Shown in pieces: positions 41,630 to 51,799 of a stretch of 64,000 nt of DNA. The notes under the pieces were generated by a model. That model searched no databases. It saw only the letters and a program-made list of their open reading frames with translations, and was not told the DNA's origin. A program made the position numbers and the translations under genes. The stretch is from Rachicladosporium sp. CCFEE 5018 (lineage: Eukaryota > Ascomycota > Dothideomycetes > Cladosporiales > Cladosporiaceae), in the NCBI GenBank assembly GCA_002077045.2, contig KZ111141.1, positions 191,411 to 255,410 on the forward strand. Direction: 5' to 3'. Position 1 is the stretch's first letter; each line of letters starts with the position of its first letter.

Positions 41630-43186
41630 ATGGACGCGGAAGACAGCGGTGTCGATTCGGAGACGATCGAGGAGCAAGTCGCGGAATGGTCAAGTAACAG
41701 TAACGAATGCCTCACTTTCCACCTTGAAGGCCACGATGAAACCTTTAAGCCAGCCTTCACATACCCCATCTTCGGCGAAGAGGAATCGATCTTCGGCTAC
41801 CAAGGCCTTGCGATCGATGTGCGCCTTCGCAACTTCGACCTCCAACCGAAGCTCGAAGTCACATGGGACGAGAAGTTCCCATCATCTGCGGGAGTGGAGC
41901 CTACCGACATCAAGGCCGCACTCGAGGACTTCCTGCCTGAGTGTGCGTTCGCTGGAATTGATTTGACGGAGAGCGACGTGCCGACACAGCCACCTGGCGA
42001 GCTCACGCACAGCTATACGAAGGATGGAGGAAAGTACGAGGTCTGGGTCTCGGATGTGAACGATGGTTTAGCAGAGCGCATACTGGCGAATGCACAGGCG
42101 CTTGTACCCATGTTCATCGAGGGAGGCACGATCGTGGACGTGGCAGGCGACAAGACACAGGGCGCTCGCTGGAAGCTTCACTTGCTGTATGAGTGCAGAG
42201 GAACGACGGCATCGTACAGCCTGATCGGCTTCGGCACATCCTACCGCATCTTCACCCTACCAGATCGCAAGGACTCTCTACCGGAGCACATGGCACTGCT
42301 GCAATCCCCGGAGAAAATGCGCCAGCAGTTGCTGTCACGTGGCGCCGACGTCTTTCCAACGCTACTCAATGACTCTCCCCACCTGGAGTCCTTCCTAGAT
42401 ACACCAAGTCGCGAACGCATCTCGCAGTTCCTCATCCTACCACCCTACCAAGGCTCTTCCCACGGCTCCCAACTCTGCCACGCAATGTACACCCATCTCA
42501 CAATCTCCCCAAGCGTCCTTGAACTCACAGTCGAGGATCCAAATGAAGCCTTCGACGACCTGCGCGACCTCTCAGACCTCCTCCGCCTCCGCAAAACCTC
42601 ACCCGAGTTCTGCGCCCTGCGCGTAAACACCAACATCCACTCCGACCACCTGAAATCCACCGCCCACATCCCCACGCACCTAATCGTCCCCCTCGACGTC
42701 CGCGAGCGGATACGCAAAGAAACAAAACTCCAATCCCGCCAATTCGACCGCCTGGTAGAAATGCAAACTCTCTCTTTCATCCCACCCACGCACCGCTCCA
42801 AAGCCCGTTTAACCAAGAAAGAGCACAGCACGAACGAGCAGGATAAGACCTACTGGTTCTGGCGGCTCTACGTGAAGCAGCGACTCTACATCTTCAACCG
42901 CGATGTATTGATACAGGTCGAGGGCGATGAGAGGGCGAAGGCGCTGGATAGCGCTTTCGAGAGTGTGGTGCAGGGGTATAGTGCGATGTTGGAGAGGGTG
43001 CTGAAGGCGGAGGAGAGGCTGCAGAGGGATGGGGAGGGGGGGAATGTTAATGGGGGTGCGGCTGTGGAGAAGAGGGTGAGGAAACGGAAGGTTGTGGAGG
43101 AGGACGATGAGGATGGGGAGGATGAGGAGATGGGGATGGAGAATGGGCCGGGGAAGACGAATGGGAAGAAGGCGAGGGTCGAGTAA
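41630..43186 (+). CDS. hat1: Histone acetyltransferase type B catalytic subunit HAT1
   Basis: Intronless, 518 residues. Hat1 acetylates newly made histone H4 at Lys5 and Lys12 with Hat2. The N-terminal domain is typical: TFHLEGHDETFKPAFTYPIFGEEE and IFGYQGLAIDVRL. The GNAT core includes YSLIGFGTSYRIF, then SQFLILPPYQGSSHGSQL, the acetyl-CoA loop (usual form Q-x-x-G-x-G; here QGSSHG), and LELTVEDPNEAFDDLRD with the catalytic Glu region. The C-terminal helices end in an acidic/basic tail with KRVRKRKVVEEDDED. The ORF opens at a TTG, but ATG 41630 is the first ATG. The last ~60 codons are strongly purine-rich. Confidence 0.95.
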   Translation: MDAEDSGVDSETIEEQVAEWSSNSNECLTFHLEGHDETFKPAFTYPIFGEEESIFGYQGLAIDVRLRNFDLQPKLEVTWDEKFPSSAGVEPTDIKAALEDFLPECAFAGIDLTESDVPTQPPGELTHSYTKDGGKYEVWVSDVNDGLAERILANAQALVPMFIEGGTIVDVAGDKTQGARWKLHLLYECRGTTASYSLIGFGTSYRIFTLPDRKDSLPEHMALLQSPEKMRQQLLSRGADVFPTLLNDSPHLESFLDTPSRERISQFLILPPYQGSSHGSQLCHAMYTHLTISPSVLELTVEDPNEAFDDLRDLSDLLRLRKTSPEFCALRVNTNIHSDHLKSTAHIPTHLIVPLDVRERIRKETKLQSRQFDRLVEMQTLSFIPPTHRSKARLTKKEHSTNEQDKTYWFWRLYVKQRLYIFNRDVLIQVEGDERAKALDSAFESVVQGYSAMLERVLKAEERLQRDGEGGNVNGGAAVEKRVRKRKVVEEDDEDGEDEEMGMENGPGKTNGKKARVE

Positions 43187-43924
43187 GATGTCTGAAGGGG
43201 TGCATGTGAACTTAGCGCGGCGTCCGGGCATTTGAGGGTATCGGCATCGGTATCGAGAGAGGGCGGCGTACTACGGGATGCTATATGCTATGAACGGCTA
43301 GCATAGTAATGCCGACATGAGAGCATAAATTGCTTGCAACAAGTGAAGAAGTACTTCCAACTGCTCGTTCCGCAGTATAAACATCTCTGTACTCATCCAT
43401 GGCGGCGCGAGTATCCGAGCCATGAAACGAGAGTACTGTATGCGAGCTCCACCGCAGGCCGTCTTCCAGATCGCGCCGGGCTTACGAGTGCCACCTGGAA
43501 CGTTTTACGTCACACAAATTCTGCACAATACTTTCTGCTCAAGGTGGCACACTTCTCAATCTTCCTTTGTTCCTGTCGCGTCTCCCGATCATCGCCCCCG
43601 CCTCCACCCCAACAAGTGGCAATGCAGCCAAGATGACGCCGCGACCACGTGGGTGAATCGGCGAAAGTTCGAAGTGACGTCTAATCTTGGCTTCGAGAGT
43701 TTGCGCTACAAGCCTTGCGCTGCCAACGATTCGCCGTATCTGCCCGTCAGAAGGCGCTTGAAACAACTTCGCCATGTATACTTCGTATCTGCCGGCGCGT
43801 GGTCTGTATCGTCGCGTAGGTGGCAGTAGTACGTTGGGCAGTGAGAGATAGATGAGTATAAGAGGTTCTGCCTTGGCAGAAATTTCCTGTGTTTCGCTCA
43901 GGTGAAGGAAGGGACGCCAGTAAT
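43187..43924. other. Intergenic region before the BOR1-like gene
   Basis: Open frames on both strands (43422-43829 plus; 43539-44003 minus) contradict each other and lack domains. No gene is supported. Confidence 0.4.
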
Positions 43925-45748
43925 ATGGCGACTTCGCAGAAGAAATCAACTTGGATCTCCAAAACCGCAGGACGCTTCCGCAAAGATGGCACCCTCCGAC
44001 CATTCCGACTCATTGACCAAGACTGCAGGAACTGGCTTCGACGGTACCCCTCTGACTGGACAGTGTTCAACCAGATCGTGCTCGCGAGCGCCGTCTACGT
44101 CTTCTTCACGAACCTGCTGCCTGGGCTCACGTTCGCAGGAGATCTCTACGTCCAGACGGGCAAGCACTGGGGCACGATTGAAGTAGTCTTCAGCACGGGT
44201 CTCTGCGGCGTGATCTTCTCGCTCTTCTCGATACAACCGCTTACGATCTTGGGTGTCACTGGCCCGTTCTCAGTGCTGGCGGAGAACATCTACTCGCTAT
44301 GCGAGACCTCATTTCATGTTGACTTCTTGTCCTTCATGGCCTGGGCGCTGATCCATTCGGGATGGATGCATATCCTCCTCGCCATCTTCAACGCGCACGA
44401 ATGGACCATGCTCTACGTCACAGAATTCAGCTGCGAGATCTTCAGTCTGCTGAATTCGATAATCTACTTCCACAAAGCAGTGCAAGAGCTGCAACGAGCG
44501 CAGACCGAGCTCCCCACAGCCTCATTCCTATACGCCATCATAGGCGCGATCGGGACTTTCGTCCTCGCCCTCTTCCTCTCCTACGCTGAGTCTTGGGAAC
44601 CCTTATTCCATAGATACATCCGCATGGGACTCCGCGAGTACGCCGCAGCGATAAGCATCATCTTCTTCATCGGCATGCCGCACGTCAGCGTGCTTGAAGG
44701 GATCCCCAAGGGTACATTGCCAGTGAGCAGCAAAGCCTTCCAGCCCTCACTCCCAGGCCGCACGCACTTCTACGTCAAGTTCTGGGAGCTCCCCGGCCCA
44801 TGGATCGCCGCGGCAATGGTACCCGGCGCGATCATCACAGTCTTGTTCTTCTTCGACCACGAGATAAGCAGTATTATCTGCACGATCAAACGCTTCGGGA
44901 CGAGGAAACCGACGGGCTACGCGCTGGATATAGTCCTCCTCGGCCTGACCACAGCACTCTGCGGGATCTTGGGGATCCCACCAGCTAATGGCTTGCTGCC
45001 TCAAGCACCACTACATTCAGAGAGTCTTATGCACACAGCGAAAGACGAGCACGTCGAGAAGACGGTCCTGGACAAGTACGGCCTGGAGCGAACGGTTCAC
45101 GAGCCCGTCCAACGAATCTACGAGCAGCGGTGGTCCTCCTTCCTGCACGCCGGTGCGATCCTAGCCTTCATCGCGCCACCGTTGCAGCTCGTCCTCGGTC
45201 TCACACCAACAAGCGTGCTGGCGGGGCTGTTCATATTCATGGGCCAGCAGTCCCTCGCTTCGAATCCCATTCTGAAGCGCACGTTTCACATGCTCACTCC
45301 ACCTTCTGAACTTCCTGAGCTGCCCGCCGGGGTGAAGAGCTATTGGGCTATACACGCTTACACTCTCTTCGAAATCATCATGACGGTTGTCATTTTCATC
45401 GTCACGCTCACAGTAGCCGGTCCGGCGTTCCCGGTGATCATCATTGCTTTGGTACCCTTTCGACTCCTCGCGATGAACCGGATCTGGAATAAAGAGACAC
45501 TCAGATACGTGGATCGATGGGCTTGTCGGGAGGGTACGCCGGAGGATGAGGAGGACCAGAGACAGGCTTCTGTTGCTTCTGAGGGAGCGGCAGGTGTGAT
45601 GCGGACGAGAACGGTGGACGACGTGGAGAGTGACAGGGAGAAAGGAGGGGAAAGCGAGGATGTCGAGAAAGGGATTGGTGGCGGGGGGAGTAGGAGTAGT
45701 AGTGGGATCGAGGTAGAGGAACATGGCGTTGCGAGGGTAGGGAGATGA
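43925..45748 (+). CDS. bor1: BOR1-like anion transporter (SLC4/HCO3- transporter family)
   Basis: Intronless, 607 residues. Fungal and plant Bor1 proteins export borate at the plasma membrane; the family also includes animal bicarbonate exchangers. Signature segments: YPSDWTVFNQIVLASAVYVFFTNLLPGLTFAGDL, where the SLC4 fold starts; SIQPLTILGVTGPFSVL (transmembrane helix 3, the ion path); LREYAAAISIIFFIGMPHV; PPANGLLPQAPLHSESL with HVEKTVLDKYGLERTVHEPVQRIYEQR before the later helices. In all, 10-14 hydrophobic segments. The acidic C-terminal tail is cytosolic. The frame opens at GTG 43889, but the first ATG is 43925. Confidence 0.93.
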   Translation: MATSQKKSTWISKTAGRFRKDGTLRPFRLIDQDCRNWLRRYPSDWTVFNQIVLASAVYVFFTNLLPGLTFAGDLYVQTGKHWGTIEVVFSTGLCGVIFSLFSIQPLTILGVTGPFSVLAENIYSLCETSFHVDFLSFMAWALIHSGWMHILLAIFNAHEWTMLYVTEFSCEIFSLLNSIIYFHKAVQELQRAQTELPTASFLYAIIGAIGTFVLALFLSYAESWEPLFHRYIRMGLREYAAAISIIFFIGMPHVSVLEGIPKGTLPVSSKAFQPSLPGRTHFYVKFWELPGPWIAAAMVPGAIITVLFFFDHEISSIICTIKRFGTRKPTGYALDIVLLGLTTALCGILGIPPANGLLPQAPLHSESLMHTAKDEHVEKTVLDKYGLERTVHEPVQRIYEQRWSSFLHAGAILAFIAPPLQLVLGLTPTSVLAGLFIFMGQQSLASNPILKRTFHMLTPPSELPELPAGVKSYWAIHAYTLFEIIMTVVIFIVTLTVAGPAFPVIIIALVPFRLLAMNRIWNKETLRYVDRWACREGTPEDEEDQRQASVASEGAAGVMRTRTVDDVESDREKGGESEDVEKGIGGGGSRSSSGIEVEEHGVARVGR

Positions 45749-45925
45749 TATGTGGATCGGTGGTGATTTTAGCGAGGCGTTCTGGATGTCGGATATAAAG
45801 TGAGGATCTCCACTGCAAGAGTAATAACGATCAAGTGATCCGCTACAACGCTACAACTACATGCCTCCTCGCTCATGCCTTCAATGCTTTCAATGCCGTC
45901 CTCTGCGCCGATACTGTAACCCACA

Positions 45926-48900
45926 TCACCTTCCCTTCTTCCTCTCAACAGCCTCCTTCAACGCTCCAAGCCTCTCTTCCGTGACGCGAATAGCCTCCCT
46001 CACCTCCCTTTCACTCATCTTCTCATCCTTGAGTCTCTTACCCATCTCCTTGACATCCGCCGCACTCCCCTGACCATCAAACTTGGGAGCGTACATCCCG
46101 TCTAACCCCACGCGATCCTCAAGCCAATCCCACAGCTCCCCCTCCTCGCTCCTCCAGAGTTCTTGATAAGCTGCAACACGATCCGGGTGCGTGTAGCCGA
46201 CACCCGTGCCGCCTCGCCCAGCACCAGGGAAGAGCCAGGAGTACAGCAACATTATAAGCAGCACCGCGATCACGACCTGCGAAGTGATGAACGGCTTCAC
46301 CAGGCTTGCGATCGGCTCCAGCGGGCCTCGCACAGGTTCAAACAGACCCCAGTTGGCTTCTTGCTCCTTGACAGCCGCTTCGCGCTTCCCGTTCGCAGCT
46401 GTGGCGTCGAAAACTTCCTGCTTGCTGCGTTTGCCCTTGCCTTTCTTGGTAGGAGCACCTTTGACGGGCGGCTTGGTTGTGACGGCGGCTTTGAGCGCGG
46501 CGGTGATGTCTTTGACGTATTGGACTTGGCCGCCTTGGGCACCGCTTTCGATCGGACCTGCAGAGCAAAGTTAGTCATATCATACAGCGGCTGGAAGGAG
46601 GATTTCGTACCTTTGAGCCAGCTTTTGCCCGTCCATTCAATGGTGCAATTGGCTATCATGCGCGTGGTATTATTGGGTCCCCACATGAGGCAGTACTTCG
46701 TCTTTGTCGTGAAGACACTGCCACTGGGTACGTCGGGCGTCTGCGTGCTGCAGCCGACTGTCACGGCTTTGTCGAGGTCAAATGCCTCCAGCGTGATCGT
46801 TGTGATGCATTTCGTCTGCTTCGGTCCAACACTGCCATTCAAAGGCTTGATGTATGAAAATGTGAATGTCTTGTGGTCGTTGTCCAGTCCGAACTTGTCA
46901 TCTTGATAATCGAGTTCTCGAGACTTCTGGTCTTCGACCATCCACTTCTTCATGAAAGCTCCTGAAGCTGGTCCCCACATCAAGGAATACACTTTGCCGA
47001 GTGGTGCTGGTATGGTGCAGTCTGTGAGAGGACGATCGTAGTGCTCGGCAGTGTCGGTACACTCTGTTGGAGCATGCGTAGGCTGGCCAGGGAAGTCTTG
47101 GCCAACAGCAGCGCCAGTGACTGCAGTATCTGCAGTCTCCAGACCTTTGGGAATAGCACCGCCATTAAGCTGTGCTGCAGCAGCGAGTGGCTGAGTCGAG
47201 GTTTTGCGAACCACACTCTCTTCGCCAACTTCACTGCCTGCAATACTGCGAGCAGCGTCAGGCTTGGTGAAGCTCCCCATATCGTCATCATCTGCATCCT
47301 CATCGTAGACCTCATCGTCATCGTCATCGTCCGAGTCGTCATCCGAGTTGAGGGATTCTGCCTTCTCCGTCTTATCGCTAGTGGCGACATCGTCCTTGTC
47401 GACAGCCACACCGTTGAGCGAGCTCTTCAAATTTGGATGTGCAATCTTCCAAATGCCAACCAGCAGCTCATACGTTGAGTCACGAGCAACAAAACTGGCG
47501 AAGCTGTTCCGTGCCTGCAGTGTTGAGATCACCAGTCCGTTCGGAATAATCATGGCTGTGTTTCGCTTCTCGATCGAGGAGATCTCGTCGAATCCTATCA
47601 CGAGATTCGTGACCCAGCCGAAGATGTTACTTGAAAAGCATACATGGCCCTCAGATATGTACAGTCGTCCATGAAGTAGGATGTCCTTCTGCAGTGCTGC
47701 GCTGTAGTCTTCAATGAGGTAGTCATCATCCGGCACACTACGAAACAGTTGATGAAAGTCCTTGTTGCGCTTGCTGCTGGCTACTGCGAAGCCCGTCAAG
47801 CGATGACCGGGTGGGTTACTCGTGACATTTGCAAGCCCTGTCGTCGACTCTCGAAGTGCCGTTGCGATTGTGTTCGTTGTCCCAGTCGTCGCAGAACTAG
47901 CGCGATGCCTTCGTCGACGCCCACTAATGCGACTGCGCACACTGCCTGACCTCGCAATGCCTTCGTGATCATTTGCAGGTCTCTCTGGTGTCTGCTCGCC
48001 ATTCGTTGTGAGGTGCTCCTGCGAGGCGATTGACATGGGGCGACCGCCAAGTGCCTGGCTGACAGCTGAGTTCACCGGCTTCTCGTACGCGACGGATACA
48101 GCTCTTGCCGCTGCCTCCTCTTCTGAGTTGTCTGCCTGTACGGTGTTTGCAATTCCATCTTGTTGCCTCGACAGATCAACCGTGCTGTTCATCGGACTGA
48201 TGTCCTGGCTTTGAGCTATGCCGTAATTGCTGACACTGAGGATGCCCTTATCGATGGTCTCTGCTGCTGGCTGTGGCACTGTCCCTTTGATTGTGTTCTC
48301 AACCCCGCCAACAGGCTCTTCGGCACCTCCGCTGATCTTTCTATCGGTCTTCTTCTGGTTCGGCACAAGCGGTGTGTTGTTAATGCTACTGCTGAGCGAG
48401 TCTGCTGCTTTCTGAGCAGCCGAGAAGACTGACGTGAAGAATCCTGTCGCACCGATCGGTTGCGTGAGTGTCCCTCCTGGTGTTTTGGTCTCTTCAAGTG
48501 TGGGTGTCAGAGGCGCGGCGGTCGAGTTTGATAGCTTACTCGGCAGGTTCGCAGACTGCGCGCGCCTGTGTCGGATGCTCTCGATCGAAGAAAGCGGACG
48601 AGCAGCAGGCTGTTTGCTTCCTGACGTTGGAGCCTTCGGGAACTGTGCGCTCGGGTCTGTAGGTGTCGGCGGTGTAATGAGAGTCGTCGGCGTTTCGGGG
48701 CGGCTTGGCGGGGTGAGAGGTAATGTACTGGTATTGATACGCTGCCGTCGTGGATCACTTGGGCTACCCGGCTGTTCTTGCTCTTCTGATGTTGTAGGTG
48801 CTCCGCTAGTCAAATCTGCATCTGTCCTCTGCTCTTTAGGCTTGACGCTGTTTCCTCGGCTCCTTGGCTTGAAAAGCCCGCTCGGTCCTGGTAGACCCGC

Positions 48901-49930
48901 TACACCACTCGCGGTCGGAGCAAAGTCTGCTGAAGTGTCGTGTGATGTGCTAGGCTCAGCAGTAAAACTCTTGCGCAGTGGGGATGCGCTGCGCTCGGCG
49001 ACTTCAGGACCAGATAGTGACTGTTGTGGTGGGAGGCTAGCAACTCGAGACAGATTGCCCGTTGAAGCGCTGGGGCTGGTTCCGTCTAAGCCTACAGAGT
49101 GAGGGGATCCTGATGAATCTGTGCCAGTCTGAGCGTTCAACTGCGGCGATGAGAGAGTGAGGTACCCGGCGTGAGATTGATGTGGAGAGATGGTCGGTCG
49201 GGTCGGTTTCCTGGATCTAGATTGATATTAGCTAAGTGCGCCAGCGACCATGGGCTTATCAAAATGCTTGATGTGAAGGCCGCAAAGACACCGTGTGCTC
49301 CACAAAGCCAATGCCTGCCGCCAACGCGTGTGTTGCTTAGACAGAGTGACTTTGATGATGCTGCATGGAGCTGAAACCCTAAAGCTCGGCTGCCCAGCCG
49401 GATCCGCGTGGCAAGGATGCCCAAGAGTCTGGCCATCTCCATGTCGAAATGACGAACACCTCACTGAGCAATTTGCGATGGAAAAGCACTCACAATTCTT
49501 CATCTGAATAGTCATCAGTCAGCAGACTGCTATTTCCACTCCCATCTCCAAGCGACAAATCCGAGCGACTTCGTGGCAAGTCCAGACTATCAGACTCGCC
49601 ATGCTGCACGCTCGATCTTCTGCTGTCAGATGGCCCGGTGCCGTTCTTCTGCTTCGAGCTCCTGCGTTTCCGGTCGATGAAAGCTACTAAGCGACTGCCG
49701 GTGGTCGAGTCATCACTATCGCGTCGGTCATCAACAGACTTCTTGGCACGAGTCTTGACCTTCTCTAGCAGACCGTCGACGGAGGATCGCAGACCGGATC
49801 CATCACCTGAGTCACCGCCATTGGAAGAGACGTCACTTGCTAGGGAGTTGGTCGAAGCATTCGGTAGATCTTTGCGGCGTAGTCTGGAGAGTCCTCTTGG
49901 CTTTCCGGCATCTACCTCGGAGGATGGCAT
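45926..49930 (-). CDS. GRAM-VASt sterol transfer protein (Lam/Ysp family)
   Basis: Three exons on the minus strand: 49930..49494, 49216..46611, 46557..45926 (1224 residues). The first intron is unusually long (277 nt) with a TTAGCTAAT branch region and TCTAG acceptor; the second is normal. The protein has a long disordered Ser-rich N-terminal half, then a GRAM domain (about 625-740: DFHQLFRSVPDDDYLIEDYSA, GRLYISEGHVCFSSNIFGWVT). An acidic linker follows, then a VASt domain (about 875-1045: PLGKVYSLMWGPASGAFMKKW, CLMWGPNNTTRMIANCTIEW). It ends with a lysine-rich segment and one membrane helix (VVIAVLLIMLLYSWLF, near 1105). Lam proteins sit in the ER at contact sites and move sterols to the plasma membrane or mitochondria. 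Upstream extension of exon 1 lacks ATGs. Confidence 0.92.
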
Positions 49931-50685
49931 TGAAGTAACTGCGGTGGTACAATAGGTCGTTTCCCAGGTCGCAATAGGTTTGCTAGTTCCGAGTCGATAG
50001 CGTTCAGGGTTTCTCACGTGTTGTGAGGCCAACCTTGCATCTGATCGTAAGCTGTCCACACTTCGCGGCCAGCGCAGTGTCTGAGTCGTTTCAGCGAGTG
50101 ACGAGAGTGTTCAATGAAGGCATCCTAGATCAAGGGACTAGGTCGATGGAGGTGTTACAGAGGCACGAAGCATGGTATTCCGAGCAATCCCATGAGCCTC
50201 TGATACGTCACGAAAGTTGACAAGGTTGGCAGGCCACGATGCGAGAGTTCGCGTTGGCGTCCGAGCTTTGTGGGGATCGTCATGCGGCTCTGCGATTGAC
50301 TGGTGCCTTAAATCCTACGCAATCAACCACCAGTACACTTCTGCGTTACAGTCCCCCTCCGATAAGTACATCGACACGCGTGCACAACTTCTTGACCAGA
50401 ATCTGTCTCACCTCCTTCGTACACAATACCTGGTGGGTCTTCGTGCTCCCACATCGCTGTCGATCCGAGCGATATCCATACTAGAAGGTCTCGCGCGCAC
50501 TGTAGTCTATCTCGCAAAGTTTAAGACGCCAATGCAACAGTGCCTATCACTGTGCGAAGTGCAAGCGCTGACTTACTACGTGACCTATCTCGGGCTGAAC
50601 AAATCGTTGGCAGCCCACATCGACAACAGAAGCTGTCTCATACACCTGCTACTGGTGTAATGACAGGGGCGTGGTGATCACAATC
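49931..50685. other. Intergenic region between the Lam-type gene and the gasdermin-like gene
   Basis: Divergent promoter region. A plus-strand frame at 50217-50660 shows no domain and stops before the gasdermin-like gene. Confidence 0.4.
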
Positions 50686-51537
50686 ATGCAGCCTGGAACA
50701 GCTCTTTTACCAAAAGTGTTTCCCAAAGACGCGATACAGCTGGGTCGCCTCGTCCCGATACCTTTGGAACCGACGGTTCGAGCATTTGAACCACCGGCCG
50801 ACTTGCTGAGCGAGCAGGACGTTGTCAACGCCGAGCCTGAGAAGCCATACCAATGGACTGGCTTTCGCCGAAAAGAAGCACATGGCAACATGAACATACT
50901 CCGCCTGCTCAGAGGTTCGGCGAACGCTGGCAGAGCAGAGTATACTGAAATCCTGGCCGAGGAGGGGCAGTATGCAGCTCTGAAAGATTCTGACGCCGTA
51001 TTCCGTAAACTTTGTCAACAGAGCCAGACTGCTCGCATCTGGATGCAGGACATGGCAGTTTATGGGCGGCCGTTTTATATTGTTATCGGACTTCAGACGA
51101 TCAAGAATGCTGAATTCCGGTGCAGCTCAGCCAAAGGCGGAGCATTCGAGGCCGGAGGTTCTATACCACTCGAGCATAGTCAAGTTTTGCAGTTGTGTGT
51201 CGATGCTGGTGCGTCCGACTTTGCAGCTAATAATGGTAAGGCAACAACCAGTGGTGTTCTTGGTATCGAGGTCAGGAGGGTGGACTGCCAAATCAGGAGA
51301 AAGGAGCAGAAGATAATGCAGCGCCAGCAACAGAAGGATCAGCAGAACTCGGCATTGCCTGTGGTGTTGACCGATACCATATCCTGGGCGTACTCGATCC
51401 AGCGAACAAAGGGTGGTCCCGCGCAGGAAAATACTGAGGAAGTCGCGTTAAGTCTGTCCACGGAGGAAGTCGACGCTGGAGAGTTGGAGGCACTGTACCG
51501 GGAGTCTCTTCTTGGCGACGAACCTGAATCAGAGTAG
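50686..51537 (+). CDS. Gasdermin-like protein (fungal RCD-1/HET-Q1 type), probable pore-former
   Basis: Intronless, 283 residues from ATG 50686. Features that suggest a fungal gasdermin: total length close to the P. anserina HET-Q1 protein; an N-terminal segment PKDAIQLGRLVPIP; an amphipathic middle region; and RPFYIVIGLQTIKNAEF (128-144), matching the beta-strand pair that in gasdermins reads roughly YLVTGLKxAxxA. This is followed by a Gly/Ser/Ala stretch (SSAKGGAFEAGG) and VLGIEVRRVDCQI (191-203), like the strand before the linker. Residues 204-223 are a Gln/Lys-rich helix. The remaining C-terminal segment (about 224-283) is acidic and may be the autoinhibitory part. No signal peptide. It converges with a CHAT protease gene 262 bases away, the known arrangement of fungal gasdermin loci. 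The family call rests on pattern, not alignment. Confidence 0.68.
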   Translation: MQPGTALLPKVFPKDAIQLGRLVPIPLEPTVRAFEPPADLLSEQDVVNAEPEKPYQWTGFRRKEAHGNMNILRLLRGSANAGRAEYTEILAEEGQYAALKDSDAVFRKLCQQSQTARIWMQDMAVYGRPFYIVIGLQTIKNAEFRCSSAKGGAFEAGGSIPLEHSQVLQLCVDAGASDFAANNGKATTSGVLGIEVRRVDCQIRRKEQKIMQRQQQKDQQNSALPVVLTDTISWAYSIQRTKGGPAQENTEEVALSLSTEEVDAGELEALYRESLLGDEPESE

Positions 51538-51799
51538 CTGTCGGCAGGTATCGAATCTAGCCACGCTCGTTTGACTGAAATCTGATGAGAGCTGGACGAC
51601 TGTAGTCTACACCTTACGTGGTGTCCAGTGTGAGTGGCTTTACAAAGTGGAACCAAGATAGACCACCTTATATCCCGACATACTGTCTATATCGTGAAGG
51701 TAGATGCTACCTCTAAGGAAGCTGCATTCCACAACATTTCCAAGACGTGGTCGCCAGCTGTCATATCTCATGCGTTTGTCTGATCGAGTTGTGAGACGT

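Noticed and set aside
43422..44003. Opposing ORFs upstream of the BOR1-like gene
   Set aside because: They overlap each other on opposite strands and part of the BOR1 start; neither has a domain.
50217..50660. 147-codon ORF just upstream of the gasdermin-like gene
   Set aside because: Different frame, no in-phase splice to the gasdermin-like gene, no recognisable feature.
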